Source: REEB76 sp963774895 (lineage in GTDB: Bacteria; Pseudomonadota; Gammaproteobacteria; Natronospirales; REEB76). Taken from it: a DNA stretch of 64,000 nucleotides. Every line of letters begins with the position of its first letter. The stretch's first letter is position 1. Of this stretch, positions 34,565 to 43,072 are shown piece by piece. The notes under the pieces were generated by a model. That model was not told the DNA's origin. It saw only the letters and a program-made list of their open reading frames with translations, and did not search any database. A program made the position numbers and the translations under genes. Location of the stretch: positions 186,001 to 250,000 of the forward strand of contig CAVZGN010000003.1 of the NCBI GenBank assembly GCA_963774895.1, given 5' to 3'.

Positions 34565-37240
34565 TCAGATAGCTTCACCCAGACGCGAAAGCAGGGCTGA
34601 GCGCAGTTGCTCCCTGACCATTGGATCTTCGATAGGATGATCATGGGAATCCGTGATGAAGAATACGTCTTCGGCACGTTCACCAACGGTGGTGATTTTC
34701 GCATTCTGCAAACGAATCTGGCATTGTCCAAGGGCTTGGCCGATGAGCGATAACAGTCCTGGACGATCAGCGGTGCTGATCTCCAGCACCGTACGCAGAT
34801 TGACAGGATCGTTATCAAATTGAACTTTAGTAGGCGTACTAAACATACGTACTTGACGTGGGGCGCGTCGGGTAACAGCCATAGGTAAAGCATTATGGCG
34901 GTGAATTTCACGCCGCAGGAGCTGCTCGATTTCAGTCAACCTCTCACTGTCCAGGATGGGCTCGCCATTATCTTCCTGTATAACGTAGGTATCGAGGCGG
35001 TCACCGTCCTTCATTGGCATAAGACTGGCATCCAATACTGTCAAACCAAGCTCCGCCAGGGCCGCAGTAATTCTGCCAAAAATGAACTCGTCCTGGGTTG
35101 AATGAATACAGACAGCTGTGCCGCCGCGCACTGCTTGTTGGCGGAGGAAAACATGTGGAATACCGCTACCCAGCTGTCCATCCAGACAAGACGCGTGCCA
35201 GGCGATCTCTTCTGTTGAATGATGCAGAAAATATTCATCCGAGAAGGCTGCCCACAATGCAAATACTGTCTGTGCGTCCTTGTGTTGCTCATGCAATAAA
35301 AGTAATGCATCTTGTTGGATCTCATAAACCAATTCTTCCTTATCAATCGGATTTTCCAAACCGTGTGATAGTGCACGGCTGGTATTGTGGTATAACTGCA
35401 CGCATAAGCTAGCTTTCCAGGAGTTCCACAAGTCTGGATTTGTACCGCGTATATCTGCGACAGTAAGCAGATACAGGTAGTCCAAGTGCGTCTGATCGCT
35501 CACCTGCTTGGCAAATTCATGCACGACTTGGGGCTCATTGACATCTTTCTTTTGAGCAGTCAGTGACAATAGCAGATGGTGTTGCACCAACCACTCCACT
35601 AGACGAGCATCGTAGCGGCTCATCCCGTGCTCGAGGCAGAAATCTCGAGCCTCCTCGGATCCTAAGGTCGCATGATCGCCGCCACGGCCCTTGGCGATGT
35701 CATGGAACAGGGCAGCAAGATATGCCATTTCGGGTTTCGGCAGAGACTGCATAATATTGCTGCAGAGTGGAAATTCATGGTCATAACGGGACAGTGCGAA
35801 ACGCCGCAAGTTGCTGATCACGAAAAGGGTATGCTCGTCCACAGAGTAGGCATGGAACAGGTCGTATTGCATGCGCCCGACGATTTTTCCGAAAGCCGGC
35901 AGGTATCGGCCTAGAACACCGTAACGATTCATGCGCCGTAGTTCATGGGTAACGCCATGCGGTTCGCGTAAAATATGCATGAATAGCGCACGATTTGCCG
36001 GATCTTCGCGAAAGGATGTGTCGATGCGATGCAAGTTCGTACGTATCAGCCGTAATGTCCCGGCACTTATTCCCTTGAAGCTCGGATGTTGCTCGAGCAA
36101 AAGGAAAATTTCCAGCATGGCGGCTGACCGCTTAACGAATAAATCCTGATCACGCAGATACAGGAAACCACCGCGTTCTTCGAATGCATCATTCAAGGGA
36201 TGTGCATATGATGAGTCGGTTCCGAAAATTGCTTCTTCGAGCAGCTGCAATATCATCTCGTTTAGCAGACCGAGTTCCTTGATGGTCTGGTAGTAGTCCT
36301 GCATGAAATGTTCTACCCCCAGGGTTTCGGGAGCATCCTGATATCCGAACTGTTTTGCAAGTTTGACTTGTGAATCGAACAGTAGCCGGTCCTCGCGGCG
36401 TCCATGCAGTAGATGCAGTGCAAAGCGTATTCGCCACAGGAAGGACTGACCATTGCATAGGCTTGAATATTCGTCTTCGGTAAGAAAGCCATGCTCTACC
36501 AGACTGTATAGGGTCGTAGTATTGAAGTGACGTCTTGCCACCCATGCGATCATCTGTATATCACGCAGACCGCCTGGGCCTTCTTTGATATTTGGCTCCA
36601 GTCGGTATGCCGTATCATGGTATTTAGCATGACGCGACTGCTGTTCGCGATACTTGGCCGTAAAGAACTGCCGACTTGGCCAAAATACATCCGGCAGCAT
36701 GTGCCGTTGCAGGTGGTCAAATAGCGCTTGATTACCGGCTATATGACGGGCTTCCAGTAGGTTAGTGGCTATCGACACATCCCTTTGGGCATGCGTAATA
36801 CATTCATTCAGTGTACGTACACTATGGCTGACAGGCAGGCCGAGTTCCCAGAGGAAGGCAATGAACTCACCAATTGCATGATTGGTTGATTCCTGGCGGG
36901 TGTCATTTAACAGTATCAACAGATCAACATCGGAATATGGATGCAGTTCGCCACGGCCATAACCGCCTACTGCTACTAAGACGAGGTCTGATGCGAGTAG
37001 ATACAGTTTGTAGACATGTGTGATGAGCGTGTCTACAACTTGCGCACGCACGTGCACTAAAGTGTCGACTTCTATTCCGGTATTAAATTGCTGCCGCAAG
37101 GCCGCATCGGCGACTTTCAGGGCATGGCGCAGCGTCGATAAGGGTTGGCCGCTATTAAGCAATGCCTTATCCAGCGTAGCTGCGTCGATCAGTTTGAGAG
37201 CGTCATTAGGGAGTGCGTTCAAGCGTATCCGATCATGCAT
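34565..37240 (-). CDS. glnD: Bifunctional PII uridylyltransferase / uridylyl-removing enzyme
   Basis: This 891-residue nitrogen sensor uridylylates PII proteins when glutamine is low and removes UMP when it is high. Domains in order: a nucleotidyltransferase with GGYGRGELHPYSDVDLLIL, a long helical bridge, an HD hydrolase with ALFHDIAKGRGGDHATLG, and two C-terminal ACT domains that bind glutamine (one begins near VCIHSTQDEFIFGRI, the second near LEISTADRPGLLSLIGQAL). Length is near the family norm of about 890. It lies 6 bases after map, a common proteobacterial pairing. Confidence 0.97.
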   Translation of the reverse strand: MHDRIRLNALPNDALKLIDAATLDKALLNSGQPLSTLRHALKVADAALRQQFNTGIEVDTLVHVRAQVVDTLITHVYKLYLLASDLVLVAVGGYGRGELHPYSDVDLLILLNDTRQESTNHAIGEFIAFLWELGLPVSHSVRTLNECITHAQRDVSIATNLLEARHIAGNQALFDHLQRHMLPDVFWPSRQFFTAKYREQQSRHAKYHDTAYRLEPNIKEGPGGLRDIQMIAWVARRHFNTTTLYSLVEHGFLTEDEYSSLCNGQSFLWRIRFALHLLHGRREDRLLFDSQVKLAKQFGYQDAPETLGVEHFMQDYYQTIKELGLLNEMILQLLEEAIFGTDSSYAHPLNDAFEERGGFLYLRDQDLFVKRSAAMLEIFLLLEQHPSFKGISAGTLRLIRTNLHRIDTSFREDPANRALFMHILREPHGVTHELRRMNRYGVLGRYLPAFGKIVGRMQYDLFHAYSVDEHTLFVISNLRRFALSRYDHEFPLCSNIMQSLPKPEMAYLAALFHDIAKGRGGDHATLGSEEARDFCLEHGMSRYDARLVEWLVQHHLLLSLTAQKKDVNEPQVVHEFAKQVSDQTHLDYLYLLTVADIRGTNPDLWNSWKASLCVQLYHNTSRALSHGLENPIDKEELVYEIQQDALLLLHEQHKDAQTVFALWAAFSDEYFLHHSTEEIAWHASCLDGQLGSGIPHVFLRQQAVRGGTAVCIHSTQDEFIFGRITAALAELGLTVLDASLMPMKDGDRLDTYVIQEDNGEPILDSERLTEIEQLLRREIHRHNALPMAVTRRAPRQVRMFSTPTKVQFDNDPVNLRTVLEISTADRPGLLSLIGQALGQCQIRLQNAKITTVGERAEDVFFITDSHDHPIEDPMVREQLRSALLSRLGEAI

Positions 37241-37246
37241 GCAGAT

Positions 37247-38014
37247 TTATACTTCACCACCGGCACGTTTGGTCAGCACTTCGTACCCGTCATTGGTTAC
37301 CAAAATGGTATGTTCCCATTGTGCAGACAGTGAATGATCTTTGGTAACTACAGTCCAGCCGTCCGGCAGCAGCCGTACATGACGTTTGCCAGCGTTTATC
37401 ATGGGTTCAATGGTGAAGGTCATTCCAGGTTTCAATTCCAGCCCTGTACCTGGGGTACCGTAATGCAGTACCTGGGGGTCTTCGTGATAAACACGACCAA
37501 TACCGTGTCCGCAATATTCGCGTACCACCGAGAAACCATGGCTTTCGGCATAGGTCTGGATGGCATGACCGATATCCCCCAATCGTACACCGGATTTTAC
37601 CAGTTCGATTCCGGTCAGCATTGCGTCATGGGTGACCTGCACCAGTCGTTTTGCCAATACTGAAGACTCACCCACGCAATACATTTTGCTGGTATCGCCG
37701 TGAAAGCCATCCTTGATAACTGTCACGTCGATGTTGATGATGTCGCCGTTCTTGAGTTTTTTATCACTGGGTATTCCGTGACAAACCACGTGGTTGATTG
37801 AGGTGCACAGGGTCTTGGGAAATCCGTTGTAACCGACATTCGCAGGGATCGCCTGCTGATGATTGACGATGTAGTCATAGCAAAGACGGTCCAACTCATC
37901 GGTAGTGATCCCGGGCTGCACATGCGGCGCGATCATGTCCAGCACAGCGGCTGCCAGTTGGCCGGCGACACGCATTTTTGCCTGCTCATCTGGGGTTTTA
38001 ATCGTGACTGGCAT
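37247..38014 (-). CDS. map: Methionine aminopeptidase, type I
   Basis: This 255-residue di-metal protease removes N-terminal Met from nascent proteins. The substrate His lies in NHVVCHGIP, metal ligands in INIDVTVIKDGFHGDTSKM, REYCGHGIGRVYHE and FTIEPMINAG, and the last Glu in SAQWEHTILVT. The start MPVTIKTPDEQAKMRVAG is canonical. It is divergent from rpsB across 232 bases, the classical arrangement, and is the first gene of the minus-strand map-glnD-dap series. Confidence 0.98.
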   Translation of the reverse strand: MPVTIKTPDEQAKMRVAGQLAAAVLDMIAPHVQPGITTDELDRLCYDYIVNHQQAIPANVGYNGFPKTLCTSINHVVCHGIPSDKKLKNGDIINIDVTVIKDGFHGDTSKMYCVGESSVLAKRLVQVTHDAMLTGIELVKSGVRLGDIGHAIQTYAESHGFSVVREYCGHGIGRVYHEDPQVLHYGTPGTGLELKPGMTFTIEPMINAGKRHVRLLPDGWTVVTKDHSLSAQWEHTILVTNDGYEVLTKRAGGEV

Positions 38015-38065
38015 ACACAGGGCCGGTGGTAGATGTTGGAACAGGAGCTTTTGCTGTTGTCAGCG

Positions 38066-38094
38066 TTGCCGTACTACGCAGCTTATGGTATAAA
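38066..38094 (+). promoter_or_regulatory. Candidate sigma-70 promoter for rpsB-tsf with GC-rich discriminator
   Basis: TTGCCG (38066-38071) and TATAAA (38089-38094) are separated by 17 bases and followed directly by GCGCGGCC. GC-rich discriminators of this kind mark rRNA and ribosomal-protein promoters repressed by ppGpp and DksA. It lies about 50 bases before the structured rpsB leader. Confidence 0.6.
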
Positions 38095-38142
38095 GCGCGG
38101 CCGTTTTTGGCAAATAACCCACACATACACCAAAACCGTTCG

Positions 38143-38225
38143 CTGGGTGCCCGTCGGTCCGCAAGGACCAGGGTTGCGATCCGGGGTGTATGGAGGCCTA
38201 ACCCAGGGAACGCCCTGACGTTCCC
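38143..38225 (+). promoter_or_regulatory. Structured rpsB leader (putative S2-binding autoregulatory element)
   Basis: The leader folds into an outer stem CTGGGT (38143-38148) with ACCCAG (38201-38206), enclosing a GGTCC-GCAA-GGACC tetraloop hairpin (38156-38169) and the stretch GTATGGAGGCCTAACCCA. A second hairpin GGGAACG/CGTTCCC (38206-38225) follows, sharing one base with the first. The GGAGGC-TAACCC signature and the position just before the rpsB start match my memory of gammaproteobacterial rpsB leaders, in which S2 represses its own operon. Confidence 0.6.
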
Positions 38226-38246
38226 ATTCGATTTAGGAGTATATCC

Positions 38247-39230
38247 ATGGCAGAACTGTCCATGCGCCAGATGCTGGAAGCTGGCGTACATTTTGGTCAT
38301 CAAACACGTTACTGGAATCCGAAGATGGCACCCTACATCTTTGGTGAACGTAGCCACATTCATATCATCAACCTCGAAAAGACCCTGCCACTGTATCGTG
38401 AAGCGCTGGAATTCGTGAAACGCTTGGTGACGGACGGCGGTACCGTGCTGTTTGTCGGTACCAAGCGCGCGGCACGCGATGCGGTGGCCGAAGAAGCGCG
38501 GCGTTGCGTCATGCCTTATGTGAATCAGCGCTGGCTTGGTGGCACTCTCACTAATTTCAAAACCGTGCGTCAATCAATTAAACGCATGCATGAACTTGAT
38601 CTGCAATCCGAAGATGGCACCTTCGAACGTCTTGGCAAGAAGGAGGTTATCCGTCTAAAGCGCGAGATGGATAAGCTTGATAAGAGTCTGGGTGGTATCA
38701 AGGACATGAATGCGTTACCTGACGCATTGTTTGTGATCGATGTTGGTCATGAAAAGATAGCTGTGAGCGAGGCGCGCAAGCTCGCAATTCCTATCGTTGG
38801 CATTGTGGATACCAATAATCCCCCAGATAATATTGATTACATCATTCCGGGTAATGACGATGCCATCCGCGCAGTCCAGTTGTATGCGCAGGGCATTGCA
38901 GATGCCGTGCTAGCGGGCAAAGCTTCTATGCCACAGCTCGCGGGTACCGATGAAGATGAGTTTGTGGAATTGGATGAACTCGGCAATCCCAAGCGTGGTC
39001 GCGGTCGCAAGAAGACGACAACAAAGAAATTACCACCACGCCGCAAACCTGCTGCGAAACAGACTGGGAACACTGAGCATGCCGAAGCCGTCGTTGAGGT
39101 TGTAGCTGGATCTGATAAGGACAATGAACCGGGAGACAAGCAAGTTGTGCGAAAGAAAACCACCGTCAAGAAAACTGTTGTACGAAAAAAGACTACCAAG
39201 AAAGTCTCGGCTGCGGGGGACGAGGAATGA
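38247..39230 (+). CDS. rpsB: 30S ribosomal protein S2 with long basic C-terminal tail
   Basis: Residues 1-228 are a standard S2 (MRQMLEAGVHFGHQTRYWNP, RWLGGTLTNFKTVRQSI, GIVDTNNPPDNIDYIIPGND). S2 of E. coli is about 241 residues; this one is 327. The extra tail (about 230-327) starts acidic (TDEDEFVELDELG), then becomes Lys/Arg/Thr-rich with KRGRGRKKTTTKK and, near the end, VRKKTTVKKTVVRKKTTKK, resembling histone H1-like tails. TAGGAG precedes the ATG. The stop overlaps tsf by ATGA, so the tail is not a frameshift artefact. Confidence 0.97.
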   Translation: MAELSMRQMLEAGVHFGHQTRYWNPKMAPYIFGERSHIHIINLEKTLPLYREALEFVKRLVTDGGTVLFVGTKRAARDAVAEEARRCVMPYVNQRWLGGTLTNFKTVRQSIKRMHELDLQSEDGTFERLGKKEVIRLKREMDKLDKSLGGIKDMNALPDALFVIDVGHEKIAVSEARKLAIPIVGIVDTNNPPDNIDYIIPGNDDAIRAVQLYAQGIADAVLAGKASMPQLAGTDEDEFVELDELGNPKRGRGRKKTTTKKLPPRRKPAAKQTGNTEHAEAVVEVVAGSDKDNEPGDKQVVRKKTTVKKTVVRKKTTKKVSAAGDEE

Positions 39231-40102
39231 TCATTTCTGCAGATATGGTCAAGGAACTGCGTGAGCGCACTGGCGCCGGCATGATGGAATGTAAAAGGGC
39301 GCTGACAGAATCACGCGGCAACATTGATGCGGCCATCGAGATTATGCGTAAGTCCGGGCTTGCTAAGGCTGACAAGAAAGCCGGGCGTGTCGCTGCCGAG
39401 GGACGTATTGAAATAGAAAACAATGGTTCGGCCGCAGCTATGGTGGAAGTCAACAGTGAGACTGACTTCGTGGCCAACGGCGAGGAATTTACCAATTTCG
39501 TTTCGAACCTGAATCATCTAGCGTTGCTAAAGGCGCCATCGGATGTGAACGAGTTGATGAATCTGCAATTCCCCGATGGTAAAACTGTGGATATGGCGCG
39601 TCGTGAATTGATAGCGAAGTTGGGAGAGAATGTCAGTATAAGGCGTTGTGCTTACTATAAGACGAGGTCTGGGCATTTAGGCTCATACTGCCACGGTTCA
39701 CGTATCGGGGTATTGGTGGAACTGCAGGGAGGCGATGCTGCGCTTGCAAAGGGTATCGCGATGCATGTAGCTGCCAGCAAGCCACTGTATGTAAAACGCG
39801 ATCAGGTTCCTGCGGAAATAATCGATCGCGAGCGTGACATCATCCGCGCCCAATCAATGGACAGCAGCAAGCCGACCGCCATCATCGAGAAGATGGTTGA
39901 AGGCCGGTTGGGTAAATTCCTTGCAGAGGTGACCCTTATGGGCCAACCATTTGTTAAACAGCCTGACATGTTAGTGGAGAAACTGCTTGTCGAGGCCAAG
40001 GCTCAAGTGCTGCGTTTTGTTCGATTCGAGGTCGGTGAGGGTATCGAAAAGAAGCAGGAGGATTTTGCTGCTGAAGTGATGGCTCAAGCTCGGGGTGCCT
40101 GA
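39227..40102 (+). CDS. tsf: Elongation factor Ts
   Basis: This 291-residue nucleotide exchange factor regenerates EF-Tu-GTP. The N-terminal UBA-like domain (VKELRERTGAGMMECKRALT) and the core motif EVNSETDFVAN are intact, as is VAASKPLYVKRDQVP in the dimerisation region. The ATG at 39227 overlaps the rpsB stop, with GAGGA just upstream. The rpsB-tsf pairing is universal in this group. Nothing unusual was seen. Confidence 0.98.
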   Translation: MIISADMVKELRERTGAGMMECKRALTESRGNIDAAIEIMRKSGLAKADKKAGRVAAEGRIEIENNGSAAAMVEVNSETDFVANGEEFTNFVSNLNHLALLKAPSDVNELMNLQFPDGKTVDMARRELIAKLGENVSIRRCAYYKTRSGHLGSYCHGSRIGVLVELQGGDAALAKGIAMHVAASKPLYVKRDQVPAEIIDRERDIIRAQSMDSSKPTAIIEKMVEGRLGKFLAEVTLMGQPFVKQPDMLVEKLLVEAKAQVLRFVRFEVGEGIEKKQEDFAAEVMAQARGA

Positions 40103-40171
40103 AACACAGCGCCCTGACGGTTCCAATCCACGCCGCACGCCCGTTTTACGGTACAATCCGCCTATGTCGAT

Positions 40172-40192
40172 GAGCCCCGCAATGCGGGGCTC
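40172..40192 (+). terminator. Hairpin between tsf and pyrH (possible terminator or attenuator)
   Basis: GAGCCCCGC-AAT-GCGGGGCTC is a perfect 9-pair stem with a 3-base loop, 70 bases after the tsf stop and 30 bases before the pyrH ATG. The downstream sequence (TGCATATCTTA) is not a clear U-tract, so efficiency as an intrinsic terminator is doubtful. A TACAAT hexamer at 40152-40157 may be a weak internal -10 for pyrH-frr. Confidence 0.45.
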
Positions 40193-40222
40193 TGCATATC
40201 TTACTCGCTTAGCGGATGGCCC

Positions 40223-40960
40223 ATGCCTAACCAGACACCCGCTTACCGTCGAATACTTCTCAAGATGAGTGGAGAAGCGCTTATGGGCGACGCTGACTAC
40301 GGCGTTGACCCACCCATAATCAAACGTTTGGCAGAAGAAGTACGTGATGTGCACGATTTGGGTGTGCAGGTGGGCTTGGTCGTGGGTGGCGGCAATATAT
40401 TCCGCGGTGCAGGCTTGGCCAGGGCTGGTATGGATCGTGTCACTGCTGATCATATGGGTATGCTCGCCACTCTCATGAATGCACTTGCACTACAGGACGC
40501 CCTGGAACGATTAGGGGCGCATGTACGTGTAATGTCTGGTTTGAGCGTAAATGAAGTATGCGAAGACTATATTCGACGGCGTGCGATTCGCCATCTTGAG
40601 AAAGGTCGCATATGTATCTTCGCTGCTGGCACCGGTAACCCCTTCTTCACGACCGATACTGCCGCCAGCCTGCGTGCCATCGAGATTGGTGCGCAACTAT
40701 TGGTTAAGGCCACCAAAGTTGATGGCGTATATACGGCGGACCCAAAACACCATCCCAAGGCGTCACGTTTCACACATTTGACTTTTGATCAGGTTCTCAC
40801 TGATAAGCTCATGATAATGGACGCCACTGCCATCGTATTGTGTCGCGACAATAATATTCCGCTTAGAATATTTGATATAACCATAGCTGGCGACCTCATG
40901 CGTATCGTTATGGGTGCGAAAGATGTTGGCACATTGGTGGACAATGGAGACCGATCATGA
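40223..40960 (+). CDS. pyrH: Uridylate (UMP) kinase
   Basis: This 245-residue hexameric amino-acid-kinase-fold enzyme phosphorylates UMP to UDP. Motifs are LLKMSGEALMG (phosphate binding), VVGGGNIFRG, DHMGMLATLMNA and FFTTDTAASLRA. The gene begins 120 bases after tsf beyond a strong hairpin, and its stop overlaps frr by ATGA. UDP from PyrH feeds CTP synthase (pyrG, in this window) after conversion to UTP. Confidence 0.98.
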   Translation: MPNQTPAYRRILLKMSGEALMGDADYGVDPPIIKRLAEEVRDVHDLGVQVGLVVGGGNIFRGAGLARAGMDRVTADHMGMLATLMNALALQDALERLGAHVRVMSGLSVNEVCEDYIRRRAIRHLEKGRICIFAAGTGNPFFTTDTAASLRAIEIGAQLLVKATKVDGVYTADPKHHPKASRFTHLTFDQVLTDKLMIMDATAIVLCRDNNIPLRIFDITIAGDLMRIVMGAKDVGTLVDNGDRS

Positions 40961-41514
40961 TTGATGATATTAAAAAAAATGCTACTGCACGTATGCAAAA
41001 AAGCGTACATACCCTCAAGGAAGGGCTAGCCAAGTTACGTACCGGGCGTGCCAATGCAAGCCTCCTGGACCATCTGCGTGTGTCCTATTATGGATCCGAG
41101 GTTCCACTCAACCAAGTGGCTAATGTAACAGTGGGTGACGCGCGTACCTTGACCATCACACCATGGGAAAAAACCATGGTGGCAGTCATTGAAAAAGCCA
41201 TCATGACTTCAGACCTTGGTCTTACACCGGCAACGGCAGGCAGCATCATTCGTGTGCCCATGCCGCAACTGACAGAAGAGCGACGCCGCGAGATTATAAA
41301 ATTGGCACGTCAGGAAGCTGAGGCCGCACGGGTAGCGGTGCGTAATGTTCGGCGCGATCTCATCACGGAGCTCAAGACACTCCTTAAAGACAAAAAAATA
41401 AGCGAGGATCAGGAGCGTAGGACCCAGGATGATATCCAGAGAATCACCGATCGCCATATCTCGGAACTTGACAAGATCCTCGCTACCAAGGAGGCAGAGC
41501 TCCTGGAAATCTGA
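40957..41514 (+). CDS. frr: Ribosome recycling factor
   Basis: This 185-residue factor splits post-termination ribosomes together with EF-G. The two-domain tRNA-like protein is recognised by LRTGRANASLLD, VTVGDARTLTITPWEK and RVPMPQLTEERRREIIKL. Length equals the family norm (185). It overlaps pyrH by four bases and is followed 13 bases later by uppS. Confidence 0.98.
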   Translation: MIDDIKKNATARMQKSVHTLKEGLAKLRTGRANASLLDHLRVSYYGSEVPLNQVANVTVGDARTLTITPWEKTMVAVIEKAIMTSDLGLTPATAGSIIRVPMPQLTEERRREIIKLARQEAEAARVAVRNVRRDLITELKTLLKDKKISEDQERRTQDDIQRITDRHISELDKILATKEAELLEI

Positions 41515-41527
41515 GGAGTGTGACCGA

Positions 41528-42268
41528 ATGGTCAAGATCGAAATTACGATCCCACCGCGGCACATCGCCATCATAATGGACGGTAACGGACGTTGGGCTA
41601 AGAAACGTTTCTTACCTCGGCAGGCGGGTCATCACGCTGGACTCAAAGCGGCACGGCGTGTAATCGAAGCATGCGCAGAAAATAATATCGCTGTTTTGAC
41701 TTTATTTGCATTCAGTAGTGAAAACTGGCAACGACCAAGTATTGATGTTGGTAGCCTAATTGAGCTATTTGTTGGCGCGCTTGAAAGCGAAGTGGCCGAA
41801 TTACACAGGAACAATATCCGCATTCGTTTCATTGGCGACTGTGCGGCATTTACTCAAGAATTACAGGACGGCATGCATCAGGCTGAGAAACTTACATTAT
41901 CGAATTCTGGATTGTCGTTGTATATCGCGGTCAGCTATGGTGGGCGCTGGGATATGCTGCAGGCAGTGAAAAAAATAAATATGGAAACAATCGCCGGGAA
42001 AATTCAACCGGATCAAATTGACGAGGACCTGATATCCGGAGCACTGGCATTATCCGGATCACCGGATCCAGATTTATTCATTCGTACCGGCGGCGAACAG
42101 CGTATTAGCAACTTCCTGCTATGGAATCTCGCCTACACAGAATTGTATTTCACGGAAACCCTATGGCCGGATTTCGACGCGACAGCATTACAATCTGCGC
42201 TCGACTGGTATGCGCTGCGCCACCGACGCTTTGGCCGCACATCGGAACAAATGGGTACTGGCAGCTAA
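41528..42268 (+). CDS. uppS: Undecaprenyl diphosphate synthase (cis-prenyltransferase)
   Basis: This 246-residue enzyme condenses eight IPP units onto FPP to make C55-PP, the carrier for peptidoglycan and O-antigen precursors. Motifs are IAIIMDGNGRWAKKR (catalytic Asp), FAFSSENWQRP, and DPDLFIRTGGEQRISNFLLW near the C-terminus. ATG 41528 gives the normal N-terminus with GAGGAG upstream; the frame is open further into frr but that part is shadow. The stop abuts the cdsA ATG. Confidence 0.97.
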   Translation: MVKIEITIPPRHIAIIMDGNGRWAKKRFLPRQAGHHAGLKAARRVIEACAENNIAVLTLFAFSSENWQRPSIDVGSLIELFVGALESEVAELHRNNIRIRFIGDCAAFTQELQDGMHQAEKLTLSNSGLSLYIAVSYGGRWDMLQAVKKINMETIAGKIQPDQIDEDLISGALALSGSPDPDLFIRTGGEQRISNFLLWNLAYTELYFTETLWPDFDATALQSALDWYALRHRRFGRTSEQMGTGS

Positions 42269-43072
42269 ATGCTCAAACAACGTGTCATAACTGCTTTGGC
42301 TCTATTGCCGCTGATTGTTTTGCTAGTATGGCTGGCGCCCACCTGGCTGCTCGCACTGGTTGCTGGTGGGATTATTTTAATGGGTGCGTGGGAATGGGCG
42401 GTCCTCAGTGGTGAAAATACCCTATTATTGAGATTCTCGCATACGGTGTTGGCAGCCATATTGCTGTATTTACTCTGGCTATCGCGCCAGGATATCTTGA
42501 TACTGTGGATAGTGGCACTGACAGCACTTGCATGGTGGCTAATTGCACTGTTCTGGGTATTATCTTGGCGGCGTGAGTTTCACTCCAGGATTAAATCCTT
42601 CTGCGGCATGCTTACCTTGATCCCGGCCTGGGCAGCATTTGTGTCTCTGCATGCCGGTAAGAATGGTGTAGCTAAATTATTGTTTCTGCTGGCGCTAATT
42701 TGGGCAGCAGATATAGGCGCCTATATTGCAGGTAAGGGATTCGGGAAGCATAAATTGGCACCCGAGGTAAGCCCCGGCAAAACCTGGGAGGGCGTGGCGG
42801 GAGGTACTCTCGCATTACTCCTGGTATCTCTCTTGGGTGTCTGGAAGGTATTGCCGTCGCAGGGATACTCCCTCATCTTTATTTGTCTTATAACGGGATG
42901 GCTTTCAATCGTGGGCGATCTTTCAGAAAGTCTGTTCAAACGTCAGGCGGGCGTGAAAGATAGTGGCAGACTTCTCCCGGGCCATGGCGGCGTGCTGGAT
43001 CGCGTTGATAGCCTGACGGCAGCGCTACCGGCATTCTGGCTCGGGTTGGCTATACGGGAGTGGTTGGGATGA
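42269..43072 (+). CDS. cdsA: Phosphatidate cytidylyltransferase
   Basis: This 267-residue polytopic membrane enzyme makes CDP-diacylglycerol from CTP and phosphatidate. The CDP-DAG synthase signature is at the end: SLFKRQAGVKDSGRLLPGHG then GVLDRVDSL; KTWEG and GDLSES also fit. Around eight hydrophobic segments are visible. It starts immediately after the uppS stop and overlaps dxr by ATGA. Confidence 0.97.
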   Translation: MLKQRVITALALLPLIVLLVWLAPTWLLALVAGGIILMGAWEWAVLSGENTLLLRFSHTVLAAILLYLLWLSRQDILILWIVALTALAWWLIALFWVLSWRREFHSRIKSFCGMLTLIPAWAAFVSLHAGKNGVAKLLFLLALIWAADIGAYIAGKGFGKHKLAPEVSPGKTWEGVAGGTLALLLVSLLGVWKVLPSQGYSLIFICLITGWLSIVGDLSESLFKRQAGVKDSGRLLPGHGGVLDRVDSLTAALPAFWLGLAIREWLG

